DNA of 5,084 nucleotides from Chloroflexota bacterium (GTDB lineage Bacteria; Chloroflexota; Anaerolineae; Anaerolineales; Anaerolineaceae): positions 1 through 5,084 of the forward strand of contig DSBE01000190.1 in assembly GCA_011053085.1 (NCBI GenBank). The letters are read 5' to 3'. Below the pieces are notes generated by a model that was given only the letters and a program-made list of their open reading frames with translations, made no database searches and was not told where the DNA came from. A program made the position numbers and the translations under genes. Of the stretch, positions 1 to 4,396 are shown piece after piece (the first letter of the stretch is position 1; every line of letters begins with the position of its first letter).

Positions 1-437
1 AAATTGCCGCTGTTCCACATGATCAGGGCGATTGCGGCATTCATCACCGACAGTCCTACCAGGATTGACTCCACCCCGCCATGACCGAGTCCCAGCATCA
101 CAGCTGCCCGCGAGGTATCGCCCTGTTTTTTGAGCAATTTGAAGGCAATCCAACGCATGGGTTCTTCGCAAATACCCGCCAACAAGCCCAGCATGAGCGC
201 ATGGATCAGGTTAAATTGTAAAAAAGGCATGGTGGTGGGCGTGATCCCCAGCAGCGTGAATCCACGCTGGTACAGTCCCAACAAAGGGATATGAATGATC
301 TGCGAAACGACAAAGGCGGCTGCCCCAAGGGCAAATACCTTCCAGTTGGCGCCGAATTTCTTCCACACATAGACGCCCAACACAAAGGGCAGGAAAATTT
401 CAAGCAAAAAAGCGACAATAAAGGCAGCAGTCAACAT
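1..437 (-). CDS. YhfC-family (DUF2324) glutamic-type intramembrane protease, 3' end outside window
   Basis: Reading from the ATG at 437 gives 145 residues with no stop before the window edge, so the C-terminus is missing. The start is supported by GGAGGT at 443-448, five bases upstream. The protein is hydrophobic: likely membrane helices at about residues 2-24, 33-54 and 77-90, and another beginning near 125. The sequence GICEEPMRW (EE at 91-92, R at 95) matches the EExxR motif. GLGHGGVES (H119) matches the second conserved histidine motif of the YhfC family, which is related to the CPBP/Rce1 intramembrane proteases. These residues are expected to form the active site in the membrane; the substrate is unknown. 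The gene is divergent from the histidine kinase gene, and its upstream region is packed with DnaA-box-like 9-mers and parS-like sites. Family assignment is from motif recognition only. Confidence 0.85.
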   Translation of the reverse strand, partial: MLTAAFIVAFLLEIFLPFVLGVYVWKKFGANWKVFALGAAAFVVSQIIHIPLLGLYQRGFTLLGITPTTMPFLQFNLIHALMLGLLAGICEEPMRWIAFKLLKKQGDTSRAAVMLGLGHGGVESILVGLSVMNAAIALIMWNSGN

Positions 438-480
438 CAGAAACCTCCAGAATAATCGATCGGCGGGGACATTTTCCACA

Positions 481-510
481 ATCATACCCTGTTATCCACC
501 AAAAAGCGAC
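481..510 (-). promoter_or_regulatory. Possible promoter of the YhfC-family gene
   Basis: On the minus strand TATGAT (complement of 481-486) is a fair -10 hexamer, placed about 40 bp before the start codon. No good -35 is seen at the expected distance (about 504-509). The DnaA-box-like 9-mer at 492-500 lies in the spacer, so DnaA binding here could block transcription if this promoter is real. Confidence 0.3.
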
Positions 511-531
511 CTCTTATCCACAGGTTTGGCG

Positions 532-547
532 CGTTTCACGTGAAACA
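532..547. other. parS-like ParB binding site 1
   Basis: The 14-bp core GTTTCACGTGAAAC at 533-546 is a perfect palindrome identical to the core of the widespread chromosomal parS consensus TGTTTCACGTGAAACA. Over 16 bp only the first base differs (C instead of T). ParB binds such sites and spreads from them to form the partition complex, usually within the origin-proximal part of the chromosome. The site sits 10 bp after a perfect DnaA box. Confidence 0.85.
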
Positions 548-569
548 ATCCACAGTTTGTCCACATTTT

Positions 570-585
570 TGTTTCACGTGCAACA
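570..585. other. parS-like ParB binding site 2
   Basis: TGTTTCACGTGCAACA matches 15 of 16 bases of the parS consensus; the only change is C for A in the right half-site. Its centre is 38 bp from that of the first site. A DnaA-box-like 9-mer (557-565) lies between the two. The left half-site is intact, so weaker ParB binding is plausible but untested. Confidence 0.75.
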
Positions 586-622
586 CCAGTAAAAAAAGTG
601 AGATCTTTACGCAAATTGGTTC

Positions 623-650
623 TTGTTTGCGCCATTTTCTCTGCTATACT
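623..650 (+). promoter_or_regulatory. Probable housekeeping-sigma promoter of the histidine kinase gene
   Basis: TATACT at 645-650 is one base from TATAAT and is preceded by TGC at 642-644, making an extended -10 element. A weak -35, TTGTTT, is at 623-628 with a 16-bp spacer. Transcription would start near 657, leaving a leader of roughly 75 bases before the ATG at 732. The promoter lies downstream of both parS-like sites and all boxes of cluster 1. Confidence 0.55.
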
Positions 651-731
651 CTATGCAGGGGATGCTGCAAAGTTTCCCCTTCCTTTTTTCACATGTTTCT
701 CATTGGTTTCGGACGGAAGGACATCGCAACG

Positions 732-2288
732 ATGTTGAAACGTCTTCCTCTGGCAGTAAAGATCGGCGCCGCGCTCATCATCGCACAGGTGATCGGTTTC
801 TTTGTGCTGGGTTTGTTCCTAAACCGGTACTTGAAAGACCACGCCCACGATCACTTCCAACAACAAGTTGATCATCTCCTCTACCACCTGGACAACTCCG
901 GGCTTGCGCCTGAGGAAACGCTCCTTTCAGTAGATCTGCTGGCTTCCTGCCGCTCCAATCTGGTGCTGCTGGGAGGGGTGGAATATGCCGCCAACGGCAG
1001 CCAGCGCCATGCGTACCAACCGCACGAAGTAGAATTGCTGGACGCCGCTCTTCCGTCTGTGAGCCATTCTCCCGACATCTCATTGCCACACACCGATTCC
1101 CTCGACCGTTTTACCTATCAATTCTACCGCCAGCACGGCATTCCCAAGGCGGTAGTGCTGATTCCTTTACGTCCACATCTGCCGCAATCAGAGACCGATA
1201 CGTTGCTGGTAATTTTTGATATCGACAAGATTGTGCATTTCCGCTATCTGTTCTTCGAAGTATATATCATCACCGCTGCTATCCTGTTGCTGGTGACAGG
1301 CGGGGCACTGGTTGCCTTCATCCGCCAGTGTGTAAGAAAGCCGCTGCGCAAGGCCGATGTTGTTCTGTCTGCCTTGGGAGAGGGCAACTACGCTTTCCGC
1401 ATCCGTGAACCGATTGCACATGACGAAATCGGGCAACTGCAGCGCGGCATCAACGCCATGGCGGAGCGCCTGCAAGCCAGCTATTATGATATCTCCAGCC
1501 ATGTCGGCCAGATGGAAGACATGCAGGTTGAATTGATTGAGAAAGAAAAGGTCGTGCGCCAGTTGAATCTAAGCCTCGAACGGCGTGTAAGTGAGCGAAC
1601 TGCCGAATTGGAACAAGCCAACCGCGACCTTGAATCCTATGCCTACTCGATCTCGCATGACCTGCGCACGCCGCTGCAGATCATTGACGGTTATGCGGAT
1701 ATCCTCGCCATGAAGATCAAAGAAAATGAATCCGCGCTGCGGTCAGTCGACATGATCCACCAGAACATCCGCCAGATGGATGCCCTCATCCAGAATGTGC
1801 TGATGATCTCGCGCATCACCCGCGAACCGCTGAAGTTGCAGTCGGTGGACACCTACAACATCGCCCGCCTGGTGGTTGATATGGAAACGGTGCCTTTCAG
1901 CGAGCATTCTTTTGATATCCAGTATCACCAGCTGCCCGTCATCCAGGCCGACCCGACCATGGTTCAGCAGATTTTCCATAATTTGATCTCCAACGCGGTC
2001 AAATACAGCCTCAAACGAGAGCAGAGCCAGATCACTATCGGCTGCGACAGTAACAGCAAACCCGCGCGTTTTTACGTGCGCGACAACGGGGTAGGGTTCG
2101 ACAGCGCCCAATCAGACCAGGTGTTCACCATCTTCAAGCGCCTGCACAGTGCCGAAGAGTACCCCGGCACCGGGGTGGGGTTGGCAATCGTCAAGCGCGC
2201 GGTTGAAAGACATGGCGGGCAGGTGTGGGTGGAGTCAGCATTGGGCGAAGGCACCACCTTCTTTTTCACGCTTTCGTCAACAAGATAA
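732..2288 (+). CDS. Membrane-bound sensor histidine kinase (HAMP-HisKA-HATPase)
   Basis: The protein has 518 residues. TM1 is at about 9-30, an extracytoplasmic sensor region of unrecognised fold at 31-173, TM2 at about 174-197, HAMP at about 198-250 and a coiled-coil linker at about 262-303. In the HisKA domain SHDLRTPL carries the phosphoacceptor H309. The ATPase domain has the N-box HNLISNAVKYS (N421), DNGVGFD (D451), FKRL (468-471) and GTGVGLAIVKR (from 479). It should autophosphorylate and pass phosphate to a response regulator, but no regulator gene is adjacent, so it is an orphan kinase here. The reading frame is open back to a GTG at 540, but that codon lies inside parS site 1. ATG 732 is preferred: GGAAGGA at 715-721 is a good ribosome binding site and the first membrane helix follows directly. 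ATG 693 is a less likely alternative. Confidence 0.94.
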   Translation: MLKRLPLAVKIGAALIIAQVIGFFVLGLFLNRYLKDHAHDHFQQQVDHLLYHLDNSGLAPEETLLSVDLLASCRSNLVLLGGVEYAANGSQRHAYQPHEVELLDAALPSVSHSPDISLPHTDSLDRFTYQFYRQHGIPKAVVLIPLRPHLPQSETDTLLVIFDIDKIVHFRYLFFEVYIITAAILLLVTGGALVAFIRQCVRKPLRKADVVLSALGEGNYAFRIREPIAHDEIGQLQRGINAMAERLQASYYDISSHVGQMEDMQVELIEKEKVVRQLNLSLERRVSERTAELEQANRDLESYAYSISHDLRTPLQIIDGYADILAMKIKENESALRSVDMIHQNIRQMDALIQNVLMISRITREPLKLQSVDTYNIARLVVDMETVPFSEHSFDIQYHQLPVIQADPTMVQQIFHNLISNAVKYSLKREQSQITIGCDSNSKPARFYVRDNGVGFDSAQSDQVFTIFKRLHSAEEYPGTGVGLAIVKRAVERHGGQVWVESALGEGTTFFFTLSSTR

Positions 2289-2308
2289 TAGAACTTTTGT
2301 TCTATTAT
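2285..2308. repeat. Perfect inverted repeat over the kinase stop codon
   Basis: ATAATAGAAC at 2285-2294 and GTTCTATTAT at 2299-2308 form a 10-bp perfect stem with a TTTT loop. It includes the TAA stop of the kinase gene. The stem is AT-rich and no T-run follows, so it is not a standard intrinsic terminator. It could instead act as a weak terminator, an mRNA 3'-end stabiliser or a protein binding site ahead of the next gene. Confidence 0.55.
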
Positions 2309-2370
2309 AGATCTGTGATTTTCTGCGGTACAATTCATCCACCACTTGATTTGTCCCCAGAGGTCTGTTA

Positions 2371-2829
2371 ATGCGTTCACAACCGATTGTCTACACTCTG
2401 CTTGGCGTGCTGCGTCTGCTGAGATTCTTCAACCTGAGCGGCAAAGATTTGCGCGGCGCCAATCTTTCCTTCTTCTCGCTTAAGCGCCTGCGACTCGACC
2501 GCGCCCTGCTGGACGGCGCCAACCTGCGCCGCTGTGACCTGCGCTATGCCTCTTTTGAGGGAGCCTCCCTCGCGCAGACGGACCTGAGTGGTTCGCTGTT
2601 GCGCCGGGTCAATTTCCGCGGCGCCAATCTCAACAAAGCCTTTCTCAACAATTGCGATCTGCGCGAAGCGGACTTCAGTGGAGCCGACCTGCGCGGAGCA
2701 TCATTGAAACGGGCAGACCTGCGCGGCGCCTGCCTCGATGGTGCCCAGACTGAAGGCGCTGACTTCAGCGCAGCGCTCTTTCCCCAGGAGATGCCCCTGC
2801 CGCCAACAGAGACAAATGTATACCATTAA
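2371..2829 (+). CDS. Pentapeptide-repeat protein
   Basis: The protein has 152 residues. After a hydrophobic N-terminus (about 6-20), residues 21-135 can be read as 23 consecutive in-phase pentapeptides of the A(D/N)LXX type, such as DLRGA, NLRRC, DFSGA and DLRGA. A leucine or phenylalanine sits at the centre of nearly every repeat; QTEGA at 126-130 is the main exception. Four repeats make one turn of the family's right-handed quadrilateral beta-helix, so about 5.75 turns are expected. A short proline-containing tail follows. Function is unknown: some family members (Qnr, MfpA) mimic DNA and bind gyrase, but most have no known role. AGAGG at 2359-2363 supports the ATG at 2371. It starts 82 bp after the kinase gene, where TACAAT at 2329-2334 could be a -10 element without a clear -35. 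Co-transcription with the kinase is possible. Confidence 0.93.
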   Translation: MRSQPIVYTLLGVLRLLRFFNLSGKDLRGANLSFFSLKRLRLDRALLDGANLRRCDLRYASFEGASLAQTDLSGSLLRRVNFRGANLNKAFLNNCDLREADFSGADLRGASLKRADLRGACLDGAQTEGADFSAALFPQEMPLPPTETNVYH

Positions 2830-2839
2830 CCTACGAAAC

Positions 2840-2889
2840 TGTGGATAAGTGGTATAAAACTGTGGATAACCGCACAGGTCTGTGGATAT
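2840..2889 (-). promoter_or_regulatory. DnaA-box triplet, intergenic cluster 2
   Basis: On the plus strand TGTGGATAA occurs at 2840-2848 and 2861-2869, both perfect DnaA boxes on the minus strand. TGTGGATAT at 2881-2889 has one mismatch. Steps are 21 and 20 bp, all in one orientation. The third box runs directly into an AT-rich tract. An ordered box array beside AT-rich DNA is the usual look of a DnaA-dependent unwinding site, though control of the HNH gene is also possible. Confidence 0.75.
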
Positions 2890-2920
2890 TAATTATATTT
2901 TTATTATGAAATTTGAAAAA
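2886..2920. other. AT-rich tract, possible DNA unwinding element
   Basis: Of these 35 bases 33 are A or T, while the flanking genes are GC-rich. It abuts the DnaA-box triplet and lies just ahead of the HNH gene. It could be a duplex unwinding element or simply an AT-rich promoter region (TATATT at 2894-2899 and TATTAT at 2902-2907 are -10-like, with poor -35 matches). Confidence 0.4.
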
Positions 2921-2934
2921 GTGACGCTGATTGT

Positions 2935-3414
2935 ATGGACAACTACACGCTGACCTGTCTGCATTGCGGAGCAATCTTCCACGCCGATCAGGCAATTCCT
3001 TTCTGTCCGCAGTGCGCTGCAGAGCAGATGCCGCGCGAAAAAGCACGCCTGCAAACCCAGTTGGCGCGTGCCGCTGAAAAGGGTCTGCCCGCCACGCTCA
3101 CGTTGGGGCAATGGCTGCAAACCCTGGCTGATTTTAACGGACTGTGCGCCTATTGCCAGCAGCGCCCCTTTGAACACCTGGAGCATTTCATCCCCATCGA
3201 CGCCGGCGGCGGCACTACCGTGGATAATTGTCTGCCTGCCTGCGGGAAATGCAACTATTCCAAAGGCGCCAGCGACCCGGACCGCCCACAGCTGGAATTA
3301 TTCGTCAATGACCCACGTGAGCGGGTGCGCCGCTACCTGGCCGATCGTGCAGAAGACACCAAGACAGACAGCATTGACGAACCTGCTTTTTGGGCAGATG
3401 ATCTTTCCCCTTGA
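2935..3414 (+). CDS. HNH endonuclease-like protein with N-terminal zinc ribbon
   Basis: The protein has 159 residues. The N-terminus has CLHC (C8, C11) and CPQC (C24, C27), a likely four-cysteine zinc ribbon. A helical linker at about 33-65 leads to an HNH domain with CAYC (C71, C74), LEHFIPI (E83, H84), N98 and CGKCNYSKG (C103, C106, N107). This is the cysteine-rich HNH form, in which four cysteines hold a structural zinc and the EH, N and later N/H positions form the metal-dependent nuclease centre. The usual DH is EH here, which also occurs in the family. The acidic tail is probably disordered. The ATG at 2935 has no clear ribosome binding site, but the next in-frame methionine (residue 32) would delete the zinc ribbon, so 2935 is kept. 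There is no methylase or phage gene nearby, so its DNA target and role are unknown. Confidence 0.85.
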   Translation: MDNYTLTCLHCGAIFHADQAIPFCPQCAAEQMPREKARLQTQLARAAEKGLPATLTLGQWLQTLADFNGLCAYCQQRPFEHLEHFIPIDAGGGTTVDNCLPACGKCNYSKGASDPDRPQLELFVNDPRERVRRYLADRAEDTKTDSIDEPAFWADDLSP

Positions 3415-3444
3415 GGCAAAACCACAGGGGCCTGCCGTCTTTTA
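3407..3444. terminator. Possible weak terminator region between converging genes
   Basis: The 27-bp gap between the HNH stop and the spoVS stop contains short stems. CCCCT at 3407-3411 pairs with AGGGG at 3426-3430, and CCTGC at 3431-3435 can pair with GCAGG at 3446-3450. A short T-run (3440-3443) lies on the plus side. None is a textbook terminator, but converging genes make termination here likely. Confidence 0.3.
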
Positions 3445-3714
3445 TGCAGGTTTGTTATGTTCCTCGATGGTTAACTTGATGGCAGTGCGCACTTTGCCGT
3501 CGATATCGACGTCGACAAATTCGGGCATACAATAGATATTAATGCCGTCATCGACCAGATATGCTGTCGCCAGCACGATGGCTTTGACCGCCTGGTTGAC
3601 CGCGCCGGCACCAGTTGCCTGCACTTCGGCATGGTGCATGTCCCGCATTACACCGGCGATAGCGCCTGCGACCGCCGCGGTACGGGAATTGGCTTTGACC
3701 TTAATGACTTCCAT
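3442..3714 (-). CDS. spoVS: Stage V sporulation protein S (SpoVS)
   Basis: The 90-residue protein has the usual SpoVS length and hallmark features. These are an N-terminal MEVIKVKANSR strand, VAGAIAGVMRD, the invariant-looking block ATGAGAVNQAVKAI (from about residue 33), CMPEF, and the C-terminal DIDGKVRTAIKLTIE. SpoVS is a small Alba-like-fold protein needed at stage V of sporulation in Bacillus subtilis. It is also conserved in lineages that do not form endospores, such as Thermus/Deinococcus and Chloroflexota, where its role is unclear and nucleic-acid binding has been suggested. The ATG at 3714 follows AAGGGAG (3720-3726) by five bases, and a good promoter lies upstream. It converges with the HNH gene. 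Confidence 0.95.
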   Translation of the reverse strand: MEVIKVKANSRTAAVAGAIAGVMRDMHHAEVQATGAGAVNQAVKAIVLATAYLVDDGINIYCMPEFVDVDIDGKVRTAIKLTIEEHNKPA

Positions 3715-3806
3715 GTTGTCTCCCTTGGTTTGATGACCTCAACGCACATTCTGACAGATGGCTCTTTCTCCCCATGTTGATCGGCGAAGAAAGTGAATGT
3801 GTCTAA

Positions 3807-3835
3807 ATTTTACAATTTTTTAATGTTTGTTGCAA
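3807..3835 (-). promoter_or_regulatory. Housekeeping-sigma promoter of spoVS
   Basis: On the minus strand TTGCAA (3830-3835) and TAAAAT (3807-3812) are separated by exactly 17 bp and match TTGACA/TATAAT well. Transcription would start near 3800, about 85 bases before the spoVS ATG. No sporulation-sigma-like promoter was recognised, so constitutive expression is the simpler reading. Confidence 0.65.
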
Positions 3836-4058
3836 TACCCTGCGTTTTGAGCAATAGGATAGCTATGGCGGTTGTTCCGGTTTGATTCATCGGTTTCTAA
3901 GGCCATCCTTACTTCTGTCTGATGTAGAACCAAAACAACACCTTCCAAAGCGGAGAAAGAGTTTACCCCCTTGCGGATTCGTGTATTTCGCTGTGTCGTT
4001 AATGCATAACTTTCATCTGTGTATAGTTAATGTTATTAAACGTAATCGTAGTAGGGGC

Positions 4059-4076
4059 TGTGGATAGTGTGGATAG
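4059..4076 (-). promoter_or_regulatory. Two abutting DnaA-box-like 9-mers
   Basis: TGTGGATAG occurs twice back to back (4059-4067 and 4068-4076). Each is one mismatch from the complement of TTATCCACA. The pair directly follows the AT-rich stretch at 3999-4040, an arrangement expected at a DnaA-opened origin. Confidence 0.6.
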
Positions 4077-4223
4077 GTGCTTTCATCGGCCTCCTCACCC
4101 CCATTAGCGCGGGCAAAGAACCTCTGCCTCCCTCCATATAGGTGAAAACAACCTTCGTTCGCGGGGGGATTTCTCCCCACCTTGCCTGTGCATGAAAACT
4201 GGAAAAAGGGGACAAACTATCCC

Positions 4224-4241
4224 CGTGGACAATGTGGATAA
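4224..4241 (-). promoter_or_regulatory. Second abutting DnaA-box pair, one perfect
   Basis: TGTGGATAA at 4233-4241 is a perfect DnaA box on the minus strand. It is immediately preceded by CGTGGACAA (4224-4232), a weaker box-like 9-mer with two mismatches. The 9-bp step repeats the arrangement at 4059-4076. GGGGA (4208-4212) and TCCCC (4220-4224) form a short stem just beside it. Confidence 0.6.
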
Positions 4242-4279
4242 ACTGTCTTTGCCGCCCAATCACCACTAGTAGAAATTAG

Positions 4280-4306
4280 AAAAAAGAGACCCCCACATAT
4301 GGGGGT
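4280..4306 (-). terminator. Rho-independent terminator of the unknown gene
   Basis: On the minus strand a 7-bp GC-rich stem (ACCCCCA at 4289-4295 with TGGGGGT at 4300-4306, loop of four) is followed by CTC and six T (complement of 4280-4288). This is a standard intrinsic terminator about 90 bases after the stop codon of the minus-strand gene ending at 4397. The 3' untranslated region of that transcript therefore spans the DnaA-box triplet. Confidence 0.85.
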
Positions 4307-4341
4307 TATCGTCTTTATTGTTCCTGGCGTAAGGGGGCGGG

Positions 4342-4391
4342 TTGTCCACAGACTCCCTTTTCTGTCCACAGTTTTTAAGGAGTTATCCACA
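4342..4391 (+). promoter_or_regulatory. DnaA-box triplet, intergenic cluster 3
   Basis: TTGTCCACA at 4342-4350, CTGTCCACA at 4362-4370 and perfect TTATCCACA at 4383-4391 lie in one orientation with steps of 20 and 21 bp. This is the same geometry as the triplet at 2840-2889, on the opposite strand. The last box is five bases from the stop codon of the unknown gene, next to AAATTTTTAA. Confidence 0.72.
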
Positions 4392-4396
4392 AATTT

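Larger units (their letters stand above)
472..565 (+). promoter_or_regulatory. DnaA-box row, intergenic cluster 1
   Basis: All boxes point the same way. TTTTCCACA is at 472-480, TTATCCACC at 492-500, perfect TTATCCACA at 514-522, the weak CAATCCACA at 546-554, and TTGTCCACA at 557-565. The steps 472 to 492 to 514 are 20 and 22 bp, and 514 to 557 is 43 bp, about twice that. The row therefore keeps a period near 21 bp, with a parS-like site occupying the skipped position. TTATCCACA is the classical bacterial DnaA box, and TTGTCCACA is the preferred form in some high-GC bacteria. The cluster lies between divergent genes and may serve origin function, DnaA titration, or transcriptional control of the genes on either side. 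Confidence 0.75.
3715..4396. other. Gene-free intergenic region, candidate replication origin
   Basis: About 680 bases hold no convincing gene. Present are the spoVS promoter, AT-rich tracts at 3804-3831 (25 of 28 A/T) and 3999-4040 (33 of 42 A/T), paired DnaA boxes at 4059-4076 and 4224-4241, a minus-strand terminator, and a DnaA-box triplet at 4342-4391. Boxes at 4059-4241 are on the minus strand, while those at 4342-4391 are on the plus strand, so the two sets face each other. Short GC hairpins at 4165-4178 and 4208-4224 lie between. The mix of repeated DnaA boxes and AT-rich DNA in a long non-coding stretch is typical of oriC. The absence of dnaA/dnaN next to it, and two further box clusters in the window, leave the true origin open. 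Confidence 0.5.

Noticed and set aside
206..418. Minus-strand open frame of 70 codons
   Set aside because: It overlaps the YhfC-family gene in another frame; only the frame from 437 shows the EExxR and GHGG motifs and a ribosome binding site.
540..731. N-terminal extension of the histidine kinase from the GTG at 540
   Set aside because: It would start within a parS palindrome and overlap the likely promoter and ribosome binding site. The extension is cysteine-rich and unlike a kinase N-terminus, whereas ATG 732 leads straight into the first membrane helix.
2906..2953. 15-codon leader ATG overlapping the HNH start in another frame
   Set aside because: No ribosome binding site is seen and the codons come mostly from the AT-rich tract; there is no evidence for translation.
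3219..3227. DnaA-box-like CGTGGATAA inside the HNH gene
   Set aside because: It has one mismatch, lies in a coding sequence (Val-Asp-Asn codons) and is isolated from the arrays; probably chance.
3310..3320. CACGTG core in the HNH gene as a further parS site
   Set aside because: Only the six central bases match; the flanking half-site bases needed for ParB recognition are absent.
3068..3535. Plus-strand open frame of 155 codons
   Set aside because: It is in a different frame from the HNH domain and runs antisense into spoVS; its translation lacks recognisable motifs.
3882..4266. Short open frames in the long intergenic region (3882-4067 plus, 4036-4266 minus)
   Set aside because: They have no ribosome binding site, unlikely composition, and cover DnaA boxes; they look like chance frames.
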